Below are positions 1-12,018 of a stretch of 64,000 nt of DNA, in pieces (positions within the stretch are counted from its first letter, which is position 1; the number at the start of each line of letters is the position of its first letter). Made by a program: the position numbers and the translations under genes. The stretch is from Mytilinidion resinicola. Its lineage: Eukaryota > Ascomycota > Dothideomycetes > Mytilinidiales > Mytilinidiaceae. The notes beneath the pieces were generated by a model. It did not search any database. It was not told the origin of the DNA and saw only the letters and a list, made by a program, of their open reading frames with translations. The DNA is taken from NCBI RefSeq assembly GCF_010093595.1, contig NW_022985447.1, positions 163,218-227,217 on the forward strand, in the 5' to 3' direction.

Positions 1-77
1 TGCCTTCATATACCGGACTATGGACCATAAAAACTCACAAAATAGTCTTTAAATTGGAGCTGAGTCTTCCTCGTTTT

Positions 78-180
78 GCTTTTCCTCGTTTGAGGTTGGT
101 CTCTGCTGAAGTTCAGTTGCGGGAATATACTTTTCCTTTTTTGAGGTTGGTCTCTGCTGGAGTTCGGTCGCGTGAATATG
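78..180. repeat. Two-copy 51-bp tandem repeat
   Basis: Two adjacent copies share the core TTTGAGGTTGGTCTCTGCTG, starting near 89 and 140, so the period is 51 bp. The copies differ by a few substitutions. The period is a multiple of three, so open frames on both strands show a 17-residue repeat, but no start, intron or family motif supports a gene here. Confidence 0.6.
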
Positions 181-1549
181 GTCGGCATAGTGAGCAATGT
201 GAACTTAACGAAGAGTTCACGAACACAATGGGTCTCGATACTCACGTCAAGGTCCTGCAGAGCGTCTCTTATACCTGCTCCCACAGCCTCGAAACCGTAA
301 TGAATTCTAACAGAGCAGCGAGTTCTCCAACTCTTCGCCCGCTACTCTAGAGCAAAAACTATTGGCAGGCGTTGCTGGATACCTGCTCATGCGCTGGTGC
401 AATCACACCACTCCGAAGCTCCTGGAACGGTACGGCCCGCCGTGGCCTGCGAGCTAAGTAGCGAATATCAGGGCCTGGAGGCTGATCGAGAATGCTAGGC
501 TCACGATGTCTTGCGCTTGAATAAAGAGCAAATGCGGCTCGGGTCTTGGACTCGCCGTGCCTTTCCAAAATCATGCTTCAAGATCTACGCTTACAACTCT
601 ACGGCTTTTACTATCATCCCTGGATCGAATCGCAGGGTCGAATTGAGAAATTAGTGTCATCAGCGGCGACCGTCGTCTCGTCTAGAGATTCCAAACCGCA
701 TGATATTCCGTCCTTGGGTCGGTCACTTCATTTTCAGGTCCCGCGGAAATACAATCAACTTGAAGGTGACGTAGCGTTAGGTGCAACTTTGATCAGATAT
801 CTGGAATACACGCACGTTCTAGTCCTCCATTCTTACACGTCGAAGCTATGCGGGAGATCATTCAGCTGGTCGATTCATCTCCCCTCCCCCAACACACATC
901 TCCCTACGGGACGTAATCGCGGAGCATTGCCAACGTTGACGTGAAAGGGATTGGCAGACCGGCCGTCGTCACTTCTCAAAGTCCTGACGTCGATATTAGC
1001 ATCGAGTTCTAGGTGGGGTTTGGGGTCTTCGACATTTCTTTCAATTGATTCGTGGACTATTTAGCACGAAAGCTAACCAATGATGGCGGCGTCTGCAAGG
1101 ACCCGTGGATAGGAGAAACTAGCTTACCACAGCACAGGCAAACCCCTCACAAGAATTTAGCTTCGATGCGCGGCTCGTGTCCGAGTAGATTCTTAGTCGC
1201 AGTAATCACTGTTCGCTCTCGTCTAGAATCCGTCTCAGCCAGAGCACTCTGGACTGGTGTATCATGCAGTGGACTCCCTCGGTCCCCCTTTACTCTCGAA
1301 AGAGATTCGCGTCTAGGCTCGGAGCGCGACGTACGACTAGGAAATCAAAGTGTAAATGCACACGTGAACCATTATGTATGGCACAGTTGTTTTCGAGGAC
1401 TTATGACAGCATAGTATCAGGAATGGTTGCCGATATCGGTAAGTATCAGCACAAGGGTCACGTGACAATGAGCTCGTCGCTGTAACCCGAAACATCGAGT
1501 AGCAGCTTTACCAGATCGATGTCTCAAGTCCCCTCCCCTTCATACCAAG
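181..1549. other. Region without a supported gene
   Basis: Only short open frames without codon regularity or recognisable motifs are present. The last ~100 bases are CT-rich and probably form the leader of the phosphatase gene at 1550. Confidence 0.4.
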
Positions 1550-2319
1550 ATGCCTTCTTCCGCCCCTTCTTTCCCTCCTTTCACGCCATACGTACAAGTA
1601 AGCAATAACGTACTTTCATCCAGTCTCTGACTCACTCAATCACACACCCCCAATCAACAAACTACAAAAAGCCACCAACTCCTCAACATCGCCCCTCGCC
1701 ATCCCCCACCCTAAAATGGCCAAGAAAAAGAAGAAGAACCACCCCCCAGCACAACCGCACCCCCCTCCCCCCCCGCTCGAATTCCCGCCCCCTCCCCGCC
1801 TCCGTCTCCCGCATCCTCCCCTTCCTCTTCCTCGGCCCCGTCTCCGCCACCTCCAACGGCCCCTTCCTCACCTCCGCACACGTGACGCACATCCTCTCCA
1901 TCGGCAAATCCCCCGCGCCAAACCCCACCGCCGCCGCCATCACGTACCACCGGCTCGGGCTGCTCGACAAGGCCAGCGCCGACATGGCCGCCGTGGTGGC
2001 GCAGTCTGTCGCGATCATAGATGCGGTGGAGCGGGACGGCGGGGTCGTGCTTGTGCACTGCTCTGCTGCGATCTCGCGCAGCCTGGCGGTCGTGGCGGCG
2101 TATCTGATGCTGCGGCGCGGGAAGACGCTGAGGGCGGCGTTGGAGGAGCTGACACGGGGCGGGGCGGTGGTGGCGCCGAATGCGGGGTTCCTGCGGCAGC
2201 TGGGAGCTATGGAGGAGAGCGGGGTTGGTGGGAAGGCGACGGTGGAGGTGGGCGAGGGCGAGCTGGAGGGGACGAGGAGGGTTGGGGATGTCTTGGGGAA
2301 GGCCGGGGTGGATGAGTGA
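1550..2319 (+). CDS. Dual-specificity protein phosphatase-like protein
   Basis: Predicted to remove phosphate from phosphoprotein (Ser/Thr/Tyr) substrates by the cysteine-phosphatase mechanism. I join exons 1550..1597 and 1672..2319 (231 aa): the donor GTAAGC at 1598 and the acceptor AG at 1670-1671 give phase 0, and the frame with the phosphatase motifs has no ATG of its own in the second exon before the domain. Residues 1-70 are proline- and arginine-rich. The DSP fold begins at about residue 60 (ILPFLFLGPVSAT, then THILSIGKS), and the signature HCSAAISRS has Cys146 and Arg152. The usual HCxxGxSRS glycine is alanine here. The general-acid loop aspartate is not obvious. The gene is convergent with the ArfGAP gene. 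The family call is solid; substrate and activity are unknown, and the exact start is inferred. Confidence 0.72.
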
Positions 2320-2658
2320 TTGTGAGGTGAAGGGCGATGGGGCGATGAGGGGGCTTGAGATGTTGAGATGGAAGATTGGAGGTGTTGCGTATTGATGATA
2401 TTGGGCTCGTTTGCTAGATGAGATGAGTACCTGCGCCGGTAGCTTGACGGGCGAGGGGTCGAGAGATCAGTGTTTGGCATATGGTATCTATAAATCCCAC
2501 AGTCAAAACTCTGTATTTAGATGAATACTATTTCTAATCATACATCACGCCTCTCCTTTCTCATGCAATAAAACCTCATATCCCCTATGCTTCCCTCCGT
2601 CCAGCCAAAACTCCAAAACTCCTCCTAACCCCGAGCACGCCCCTAAACATCTCTTGCT
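2320..2658. other. Convergent intergenic spacer
   Basis: This spacer lies between the 3' ends of the phosphatase (+) and the ArfGAP gene (-). No gene was seen. It must contain the polyadenylation signals of both genes. Confidence 0.5.
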
Positions 2659-4315
2659 CTACCAGTTGTCCCACTCATCCTCCTTCTTCCCCGCAGCTCC
2701 CCCACCACCCGTCTTCTTCATCGCCGCTGTGCCGATCCCACTCGGCTTGCTCTTCTGCCGTGCCCCTACTCCCACCGGTTCGCCCGCCGCACCCGCATTC
2801 GCAAAATCATCCCAGAAGTCGCGCTTATTGGGCGGTGGGCCCGCGGGGGCTTGGCCGAACTCGTCCCAGAAGTCTTTCTTCTCCGGCGCCTTGCGGCCGG
2901 GTCTCGTAGTGTTGGACTGGTCGTCTTCGCCCTCGACGAAGCGGCTTATGGACGTCGCGGCGGCCGAGGTTCCTTGCTGGATACCCTGGCCGAGCAAGGC
3001 GGCTGTTTGGCGGGCTTGGGCGGCGAGGTCGGCTTCGGAGAGCTGGAGGGGGGGTTAGCATTCTGTAGAAGCAAGTTTGTGGTATCATAGACAAGCTGGA
3101 CAGGTGTAGAGATCGGAAGAAAGGTGTTCTTACCTTCTGCACCCCCGGCTTAACCCACCCTTCATAACCCGTCTTCGCGCCCTTCCCCACTGTAGCACCT
3201 AGCCACCCAAACCCCTTCGTCAGCGCCGCAATGGGATCTTTCTGGAAGTCGTCGATAGCGGGCGGCGCATCAGGATTCTCGTTCTTCCACCCCGCAGGCT
3301 CGCTGCCAAAGCCCGCGTACTTCCCGCCCTGCGAAGGCGGCAGATCCGCACGACGGCTGTCGTTCTCCTGCCCCTTGCGCGCAAAGAAAGCCTCATTCTG
3401 CACCTTCTTCGACGCACCCAGCGAGCTGGTCCCGAGCGCCGGCGACCCAGACCGCGCGGGGAGCCCGGAAACATCTGTTGGGCGTGTGCGAGAGAGCGGC
3501 GTATGGCTCCTGCTCCCAGCTGCCGAAGCGCGTCCACTTAGCGGCGTTGGTGCCGGCTCTTTATCCTTCTTGACGCGCTTCGGGAGGTTCGAGGCGTCGT
3601 ACTCGCGGCCCTCGACCTTGGCCGTTAGGCGCTCCTTCCACTCGTCGCCGGCGTAGCTGTCATAGCGCTCGCTGATGGAGGAGGCGTCGAAAGTGCGCGA
3701 TTCGGCTTTGTTGGAGGCGTGCGCGTTGAAGAAGTCTTGGAAGGGCTTGTTGCCGCCGGCGGCCATGCGGTCGAGCTCGGCGGGCTTGAAGGCGTCCATG
3801 GTGATGGAGCGCACGAAGGAGATGTGCACGCCTAGTCCGCGGTGGACGCCGCTACAGGAGAGGCACATGAAGACGCCGAGTTTGGGAGAGGCCTGAGAGG
3901 GAGGTTAGCATGGCGCTGCAAGACTCGAGGCTTAGTCTGCTATTGTAGTATCACACTGAGAGGTCAACACGGCCATTGGAGGTGTATATCATCCCCTCTC
4001 AGCGGAGCTTGTACGCGGAGAGGATGTAGTGTTGCGGTGTATGGTCAGGAGGGGCAGCAGAAGAGAGGTTGCCATACCCATTGTGGGCTCGGCGCATTAC
4101 AATCGACGCAGACATTGTTCTTATTTTCCTTCTGGATCTCGAGTAGCTACAGAGAGAACGGTAGTCAGCACGTGTGTTTGAGATGTCACCCTGTGGGCTG
4201 TCCTTGGGCTGCGATCTGGGTGCCGCATTTCAAGCTCCGAGAGACTTCTTCGCAGGACAAGTGGAACACACACCTTACTCCTCGTCTCAGGGTCAACTTC
4301 CCACATCTTGCTCAT
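2659..4315 (-). CDS. GCS1: ArfGAP1/Gcs1-type ADP-ribosylation factor GTPase-activating protein
   Basis: Stimulates GTP hydrolysis on Arf at Golgi membranes during COPI vesicle traffic. Exons on the minus strand are 4315..4274, 4146..4078, 3892..3134 and 3042..2659, all phase 0, giving 417 aa. The protein begins MSKMWEVDPETRSK, which fits fungal ArfGAPs and fixes the ATG at 4315. The zinc finger is C-x2-C-x16-C-x2-C (Cys27, 30, 47, 50), split by an intron, followed by the catalytic arginine motif HRGLG. The middle is Ser/Pro-rich and disordered. A stretch like the curvature-sensing ALPS helix (IAALTKGFGWLGATVGKG) ends exon 3. The C-terminus carries FWDEF, FWDDF and EWDNW motifs, as expected for adaptor or coat binding in this family. 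Only the choice between Gcs1 and its closest paralogues is open. Confidence 0.9.
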
Positions 4316-5093
4316 GGTGACGGGTGTTGGTTTGGGCGTCGGTACGCACGCGCCCAAGGAGTGACGCTGTGGAGATGGGAGGTTTCGAGACGAGGTGGTC
4401 TGTGTGTCATTTGGATAAGCCCAAAGCGCCTAGAGATTTATAGACACCTTCTAAAGCCTAAATCGCAGTAATTCTGTGGTCAGATTTGTTCAAGCGTTAG
4501 AAATCAATTGGGTCCAATCTAGGTAGAAGCACCCATGCCAGTTGGAAGTAGAGGTCGTAAATCAAGAACGAGAAAGTTCAAATCGATCTTTGCATTATGT
4601 TTACTAGGCCTGTACAAGGCAACTCCCATAGCTGCTTTTAACGCAAGAGGTCCATCATTTTGTCTCTCTGCAGTTGCATCTCCCCCTTGGTACTGAGTAA
4701 ACCTCCAATACTCATGCATGACCACTTCAAGTCCCCAAGATGAAGTACGCCGTCCCACCATTCCTGCCTTATGTACGTGACGTGCGTTACAATGTAATGT
4801 GATGAAAGGAAAATGTACAATACAAGTTATCTGCAACTTGTTGCTGTTGCCGGTCATAAGTGTTTGCTCTCGAGAATCCATGTTCCGTGCATGAGAGGCA
4901 AATGATCTAAAGTCCGCCGTCCCAAAATAACACCACCAGCCATGCTGAATGCAAAAAACAACGCCGATACGCCAATGCTAAGACATGCTCAATTCAATGG
5001 GTGAGGTAGAAGAGTAAAGTGGTGCCAAAGGCGAAGACCTCAGGGATTCGACGGATCAGGATTTCGGACCTGAATTAAATTAGCATTTGGAAG
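4316..5093. other. Intergenic region
   Basis: Lies upstream of the ArfGAP gene and downstream of the WSC gene, both on the minus strand. Short open frames lack codon bias or motifs. It should hold the ArfGAP promoter near 4320-4500. Confidence 0.4.
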
Positions 5094-6707
5094 CTAGTAG
5101 CTACTAGTAGATCTCACATTGAGCGTCCTGGTGTAGTCACGGTTGTCCTCGATGGTAAGTATACTTGTGTGACTGCCGTTGTCCAGGTCCATGAGCGCCG
5201 AGGGATTGAGGCGCTGGTCGTAGAATAGCGGCCGGCTGTTACGCCTGTCGGACGCCGGGCTGATCGAGGCTGACTGATCCAGTGCTTGCGTACTGCTACG
5301 CTTGAGGTTCGTTATCACTGGAGGATAAGACGGCTTTTCCGACTTCCCCAGGAGGCCAGTCCGGCTCATTGTGCTCGTGTTTCTTTGTGGCGGATTTCCC
5401 GCGGCCTCCGAATCCTTGGTCTTGTCTGACTGTCGCTTTCGCCAGAAGAAGAACCAAAACAGCAATGCGCCAACTAAGGCGAGGCCAGCAAGCGATCCAA
5501 TCACAGCACCGGCGATAGCTCCTCCAGAGGTAGAGTGCTTCTTTTGTACGATCTCGGCTGGCTGCGTCGACATGCCAGTGACCGTCTTGGTTACTACGCT
5601 TCCGCTGACAGTAACAATCTGAACACTCGTGATTGGGGTAGGCGTCCAAGATGTAGCAGAGGAGGTGGTGCTGCTGCTTGGTGCTTGGGTGGTGGTGGAA
5701 GGGGCAACCGAGGTCTTCTGCGCTGAAGATGATGATGATGACGACTAGTTCAGATGTTAGCCAGAGAACTAACAAAGCTGTGGCGGCTAGTAGGATATCA
5801 AAGAAAACTAGCATACAATGACTGTCGAAGATACAAGAACTGCCGAGGATACAGCTTGCGATGGTGTTTCAGTGACTGTTCGGAAAACAGTCTCTGGGTC
5901 ATCGTGAGACTGTGGGGAAGAAGAGCTTGGCGGAGCCGAAGAACTCTACACAATGAATCAGAAAAGAAGCGCAAGAGATGGGGTGAAAAGCAAACCACAA
6001 ATGGAATAGTAAGGTACGTTGACAGGACAACGAAAGATGAAACAATCACCAGCGAAGTTGAGCGTATGATCAGGAAAGTTGATGGTGATGGAGATTTATG
6101 CGTGGGCTTGGATGGCTGTTGCGAGAACGACGACGCCTGCGTCTTGGAGGGATATGAAGAGATAGGAGATGTCAAGGTGGGAAGAGAAGGAGCACCAACC
6201 TCCGGTGTGGGCGTAGAAATGGCAGCTGAAGAAGGGATGGCAGTAGTAAGTTGGGATGTACTGACCATAGCGCTGCTGCTGGTACTGCCAGCTGCTCCCA
6301 GGGTTCCGGAAGGTTTATTGTTCAATGCGACGTAGCCGAACAAGCCGTCCGCTTCGTTGCCGCATTGCTCGTCTGGGTATCCTGGGCAATTCACATTGCA
6401 GTTGCTGACAGATGTCGTATCCGCGGGCACGTAATTAGAGCACCAGCAGTTGTTCCCTTGGACGATAGCGAAAGCGTAGCTAGAGACGCACTGGTCGTGG
6501 CACCAGCCGTTGGACTGCCATGTCCAGAACTCTGGGCTGTTGTTAGTAGACGTGATTGAGGCAGAAACTGCTTTACATACTTGCGTCGCTGTCAGATCCA
6601 GTGTTCTCCGAAGAGCAATAGCTCTGGAATAAAGCGTCGGCGGCGGCAGGCCGCACGAACACAATGGCGAGCACAAGGGCCAAGACGGGCGTGATCAAGC
6701 TATGCAT
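5094..6707 (-). CDS. WSC-domain cell-wall integrity sensor-like membrane protein
   Basis: Predicted type I plasma-membrane mechanosensor of the cell-wall integrity pathway. Exons 6707..6581, 6531..6018, 5943..5817 and 5744..5094 join in phase to 472 aa. The ATG at 6707 puts a signal peptide directly at the N-terminus (hydrophobic residues 4-22, then Ala-rich cleavage site). The WSC domain covers about residues 27-115 with the typical GWCHDQC, NNCWCSNY, CPGYPDEQC and LFGYVAL blocks. A long Ser/Thr-rich, probably O-mannosylated stalk follows to about residue 325, then one transmembrane helix (about 331-355) ending in WRKRQ and a ~115-residue cytoplasmic tail. At the second intron the frame requires the second AG of a TAGAG acceptor. 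Introns inside the low-complexity stalk are less certain than the ends. Wsc1-4 orthology cannot be fixed. Confidence 0.85.
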
Positions 6708-9700
6708 GGTGTAGCCGTCAGAGCAAGCGCGTTGGTGGGCAAGGTTCGGTATAGATGAGTCTTCCAAGACTCCGCCAAGCAGGATTGTGGGGTTGTTGAC
6801 AACCGTCGCGAGAAGGCGAGTGAAGGATTATTCGTGGTGTGAAGGCGGATCCGCGACCCGTGGACAGTGGCCGGGTGCCACGGGGTGTCGAAGGCGGTGA
6901 GTCGTCAATTGACAGGCCAATATGCGAACAGCTGATGTCGAGGATGCGGTAGTCCAGGAGCCAGGGAGCCCGGCAGCGCGGTGCGGTTGTGTGCACAGCG
7001 TGGGGTAAGATTGACTGATTAAGACGACGAGGTTAGCATTGCGTCCTGCCTCTGCGCTCGGTGAGCTGCACGGAAGGCGGGGTGACGGCGACGGGCGAGT
7101 GAATGGGTGGTGGTGGTGGTGGTGTTGACGGGGAGGGTGGAGGGTGCTGCAGGAAAAGGTGGAAGGAGTTTGGAGCACGGACGCTGTTCCTTGTTGGACG
7201 GGCTTAACACCGAGGGGCCGGGGAGCCCCTGCGTCGAAACAGGCCGTGCCAGCCGCCGCCGAGATTGCCAATGCTGCTCCTGCGCATCGACTGCCTGGCT
7301 CTCCGGCGCAGCGTGATCTGTCCGGCGGTCCCGCAGCAAGCACCGCAGCAATGCTGGTAATGAGGACGCTGTCACGACGGTCCACGAGGGAACCGCGGAG
7401 GCGTGGGTCGGTGGTAGGAATGCAGTGGAGCCTGCGGATGCCAGGAGCGTGGGCGGAAGAAGAATGCCGTTGAATGCTGCGTCGACGACTCCGGCAACGC
7501 GACGGTGACGTTCAAAATGGCTGGTGTGGACGAAGTGGCCGGGGCGATTCGCTGTCCACCAACGCTTCACACACCAGGACAGCCGGCTCGAGCACGGCGA
7601 CGGGGCGTGCGGAGAAGATAAGGCCCCGCGATTGAAGCCCGTCAGGGTCGCACTGAAAGATAAAGCGAATGTGGGCGTCGTCCCGCGGCTGCTGCAGCAG
7701 ACTCCAGGGCGCGCAAAGAAGGAAAATCCAAGCAAAAGCGAGAGTGTATGGAGCACAAAGAGCGTTTCAAGAGGGGAAGACTTGGGACGGGAGGACGCTC
7801 GTGATAGCTGGGCAACATGGTCGTCGGTGCTGCTGATCACACGGCAATTTTAGAACACGCTCGTATCCTCCTCCCTGCACCCGCAGGCATGATGCAGATG
7901 ATGCAGTTAGCCACCCACACCACACCACCAAAGGTAACCCCGAAGACCTGGTGCTGCGAGAGCCTGTACTGCCGGAGAGCAGCCTGACATCTGGCGATAA
8001 GGGCCAAGGGCCTTAGCAGCATTCTATATATACATGCTTGCCACGAGGATGCTCGAGAATGCACCGGCACCTGGGTATCATGCAGACTTCTTTCGCTGCC
8101 AGCTCTGCGTGCTGCAGGAGCCAGGAGCAGCGCCGGATTCGATTGAGCGTGAAGGCCATGTCCCGTTTGAGGGCAGCCCTCAGCGGTCCTCGACTCAGGA
8201 GCGCCCAATTCAACCACCAGCGACTCGTCGAAACACACCAACTCCCCCATCGAGCGTCGTCCTACACATGTGGGCGTCTCGCCGGCGACGTGTTCGGCTG
8301 CTCTTCCAGAAGGCCGTCTCGCAGGCCGCCATGGCGTTTGACTTTCGCATTGCGACTGACCTTGATTCGTCGACAGGGCTCTCACAGGCCCGCCGCGCAG
8401 CCCGTGCAGTTTCGAGGCTCAAGGGCTCTCTCCAGCATGTTTCCGGCCACGCTCGCGCCGCAGCAGCCCCCAAGCGGGGACCCGCTGTCCGCAAGCAGCG
8501 CCTGAGGGCCGCAGCGCCAGCCTCATCTCCACCACTCACGCCGCCAAGCCGCGTTGAGAAACGGTAGTGGCGCTGCATGATGGCATGTCCTGGCACAGAC
8601 GTCTCGCCTCCCGCCCGCCGTGTCGCTCATTGCATCATCAGGAGGCGGCACGAATTCTGGGGAGCTGCTTCGGGCAGGCAGACGGGGCATCGTTATTATA
8701 TATCTCACAGCGCTCCCTATGTCTATCAATGTCATTCTCGATGTTGTGCAAAGTCTCCTCAATTTTCGGGCCCGACTCGCTCGAGCAAGAGGTAAATATT
8801 GGAGAATTCAAGGTTTAGAGCTTGCGGCGTCTGAGTGGCTGCTTAGCAGCCGTCTGCCGGCGTGCCGCTATTGAAGATCGACGGCACGACTTCGCAAACT
8901 TTCATGTGCTAAGCTCTTCCAGCATTGCACTTGCGTCTGACAGCGGCTGTGGCTGTGGATGTGGCATGTTGCTTACAATTCTGGTAGTTAGAAGTTAAGA
9001 GGCTGACGTGGATAGCGTTGCGATAAGGCATATGAAGATATGCTGTTCAACGCTGCATCAAGTAAGCAAACAGCGTGATCGCAGATCTGGTCGATCTCAT
9101 TTCTGCCCCTTTTTTGAAACTCGACCTCGGGAGGTTCGTATAAATGGGACATTAAAGTTCGGTCTCCAGACGTCATTCTTAATCTCTATCCCGCCAACTT
9201 CTCTCTATCCTTCCCCCTCTCTCATTTTGGAAAAGTAAGCAAGAATGTACAAAGAATGACTCTGCACCTGGGTCGGCAGCAACCGTGGACACCGTTCCAT
9301 ATGTCGACTGTCCTTATCGCTCGCGGAGATTTCCTCATGCTGTGGAACCACGGAAGTACCCTGCAGACAGGGAGTCTGCATGCATGCCGGGCGCATCGAA
9401 AATCAAGATCGAACATTCATCCATTTACCCATTATGAAACTCGGCTATATAGTCCGTTTCATCCTCTTAACACCAAATCAAGCATGTCTTATGATGGGAC
9501 AAGCGAAAATTCCGTTGTGCTCTCGCGGCGTTGGCTGCTCTTACTGATATCTATATGCAGTATTCCTATCAAGTCAGCTCCACGAGGTGTCTATCTCACG
9601 TAAGGGAGGGGCTTGGTCACACTCAATGCTGGGTCTTTGAGACGGTGAGGGTCGAGTCGGACTAACTTCCCATGAGAACATAAGGAAGTCTCGATTCTAG

Positions 9701-10311
9701 ACGTATTCAGAATTCCCGTCGAGACAGCTTGTGTAGCCGTAGTCATGAGGCTAGTAGATTGATGAGATTGATCCGTCTCAAGGGACGAAGACACGATGGG
9801 ACTATGGTTGCGGAGCTGATGAGGCTGTTGGGATGTGATACTGGTAGACATAAGCAGTGTGCTCCATTGATTCGAGGTGAGGGGAACAAGGCAGGGTCGG
9901 ATACTGTAACTGTAGGCGCGTGGAAATGGCTAGTCGGCTTGTGTGTTCGTCATTGTAACAGCTCAAAAATACTTCAAGATAATATCCCATGGCTTGAGGC
10001 ATTCGCACAAACCTCGTTTCGTCGAAGCGTGGATACCTAAGTAAAATATCATGGATCATGATGTTCTCCCTAGAGACGTCTATATTTCATTGGTTCGTCT
10101 ATCATTCCTGTCCCATTTAATCAAAATGTCCAGTCATTTTTAATTTACGTGTTCTTCATTCCCTCACAGATAGTTTGTCCCGCACTTGGCTGTTTGGATG
10201 TGGTTGATCACGTGACATCTGGACACGCATCTCACCTTCTGTTGCCTACCTCAAGCACATTCTGAACACCACCTTCTTTTACAAAGCTAATAAGGGTCCA
10301 AAGTCCAAAAA
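6708..10311. other. 3.6-kb region without a supported gene
   Basis: 6.7-8.6 kb is GC-rich with overlapping open frames on several strands and no convincing protein. A GTG/TGG microsatellite lies near 7107-7130. Two TATA-like elements occur near 9139 and 9445, the second ~35 nt upstream of an ATG at 9484 that opens a 39-codon frame with a hydrophobic stretch and ends at a possible GTAAGG donor. I could not find a matching second exon. Confidence 0.4.
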
Positions 10312-12018
10312 ATGTCAACCTTCAGCGGTCTGTTCATTCCCGTTGAGATCGTCTACTCCATCCTTGATCTCCTTCCCAGCCAATCAGACCTCGCCTGCCT
10401 CTGTCGTGTCTCCAAGGAGTTCCATTCTGTCGTCTCTCCACGACTCTACCAAAACCCTGCCGTCCGCTATACCAAGTACACAAATGCCCGAAACGCGCCC
10501 GTGTGGACCTTTCTCCGTACCGTGATTCGAAGATCTGAGCTAGGTGCACGCGTCAAGAAAGCTCACTTCGATAATTTTGACTGCGACTGGGACGAATCGA
10601 GAAAAGGGAAAGAGACTCCCGATATTGATGGTAACGATCTTGAGTTGATTCGCAACTTGATCATATGGGCCAAACTCCCCAACCCGCAAGAATGGATCCA
10701 GGCAGTAAAGGATGGCGACCCGGATGCACTAGTCGCAATGGCACTGTGCCGGCTTTCGAAGATCGAAATACTTGAGGTATCCTTCCTCCGCTCACGCTCA
10801 AAACAGCGAACCTTCATCGGCAGGATGTTTGAGGCTCTCCAGGCGATTCGCTCATCTACCGCGTGTTTTCCGCATCTTCTAAGAATTCGTGAGATAAGCA
10901 ATTTGCCCGAGTATTTCACTCCGCTTCAGGACGGATTTTGGCTATTCGGCGTACCGGATCTCCAAAAGATTGAGACCAAGGTTAGGGAGGTGTCCGAGTG
11001 GTACACTTTGCATGTAGAACAAACTCTGGTCAACCCTGATCCAGACTACGTATTGTCGCCCTTCCGCTGGCCTCAGTCAAACATGGAGGTCCCGACTATC
11101 ACCACACTCATTCTAAGGCAAAGTCATCTCAGCGTGCCCGGTATGCGACAATTACTGGCAGCTTTGCCCAATCTCCAGGAGCTTGAGTATGACTTTTGGG
11201 GAGTAGGAAACTTGAACTACGAAGCTCCTGACGAACTCAAATATCCCTGCTGGCTTATATTCGGGTGTTTACCAGACCATGAACTGAATTTCGGTGACGG
11301 ATTTGAGCCCCTTCAAGACCACCTCCAGGTTCTACGTATGTCGGCTACAGTAAACGGAGGAGAGTATGTTTATGGTGACCCTCCTTATGCCGTAGGAAGT
11401 AGTGTCCCTGCGCTCAATCATTTCAAAGCCTTGAAAACATTGGCAATTCCTCTTGCGATTTTGTTAGGCTGGAATAAGAGTACCAATGATAAATTAAGTC
11501 GGATTCTGCCACCGAATTTGGAGGACCTGGAGATCACCGACACCTTTTGCGGTTCTGTATCATACCAGTGGGAGCCTCATCAAGTACTGCCGCGCATCTG
11601 TGACTATCTTATGAGCGGTGCAGCAAAAAATCTTAAGAGACTCATTCTAGGCCGCCATCTGAACAGCTATGGAGCGTGGGAGAACGATGTCTTTGATCCG
11701 GTCCAGCAGCTCTGCGAAGAGCTGGGAATCTCGTTCATTTATGATCTCGGGTGCCACTGCGACGAGCCGAGCAATTGCAAATCGGATTCGCCGATGGTGG
11801 AAGACATCCTGAAACATATGGCATCGAGGAGTACTGGTACTACAGAAACACCCAGCGAATCCATCACTCCGGGCCAATGCGACAGAATTGGGGCCCAGAT
11901 GGATCAAAAGCATTCGAAATCGCGGAACTTCGAAAAGAAGCAGAAGGATATGTCGATCCGAGACTTGGCAAGGAAGTCTACAATTTCAGATGGTCTACTT
12001 GGGAGATCCCAGAGCTAG
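10312..12018 (+). CDS. F-box domain protein
   Basis: Probably a substrate-recognition subunit of an SCF ubiquitin ligase, with the F-box binding Skp1. It is read as one exon of 568 aa from the ATG at 10312. The F-box spans about residues 6-50 (PVEIVYSILDLLPSQSDLACL, then VSKEFHSVVSPRLY), and the rest is a long leucine-containing region typical of the large, poorly conserved fungal F-box families. From about 11,820 the annotated frame becomes Ser/Thr/Lys-rich, while the next frame reads like a normal acidic C-terminus and stops at 12053. A one-base frameshift or sequence error near 11,800-11,830 is therefore likely, and the true product may end there instead. A broken paralogue lies immediately downstream. 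Substrate unknown. Confidence 0.8.
   Translation: MSTFSGLFIPVEIVYSILDLLPSQSDLACLCRVSKEFHSVVSPRLYQNPAVRYTKYTNARNAPVWTFLRTVIRRSELGARVKKAHFDNFDCDWDESRKGKETPDIDGNDLELIRNLIIWAKLPNPQEWIQAVKDGDPDALVAMALCRLSKIEILEVSFLRSRSKQRTFIGRMFEALQAIRSSTACFPHLLRIREISNLPEYFTPLQDGFWLFGVPDLQKIETKVREVSEWYTLHVEQTLVNPDPDYVLSPFRWPQSNMEVPTITTLILRQSHLSVPGMRQLLAALPNLQELEYDFWGVGNLNYEAPDELKYPCWLIFGCLPDHELNFGDGFEPLQDHLQVLRMSATVNGGEYVYGDPPYAVGSSVPALNHFKALKTLAIPLAILLGWNKSTNDKLSRILPPNLEDLEITDTFCGSVSYQWEPHQVLPRICDYLMSGAAKNLKRLILGRHLNSYGAWENDVFDPVQQLCEELGISFIYDLGCHCDEPSNCKSDSPMVEDILKHMASRSTGTTETPSESITPGQCDRIGAQMDQKHSKSRNFEKKQKDMSIRDLARKSTISDGLLGRSQS

Noticed and set aside
4316..4357. Longer N-terminus for the ArfGAP gene
   Set aside because: The upstream in-frame start would be TTG; the ATG at 4315 gives the family's normal MSKMW start.
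7019..7840. 273-codon open frame on the minus strand
   Set aside because: GC-rich region where several overlapping frames are open. No motif, no good start context and Cys/Ser/Pro/Arg-rich composition typical of chance frames.
9591..9851. 86-codon Ser/Thr-rich minus-strand frame starting with ATG
   Set aside because: No signal peptide, family motif or partner exon; too weak to call a gene.
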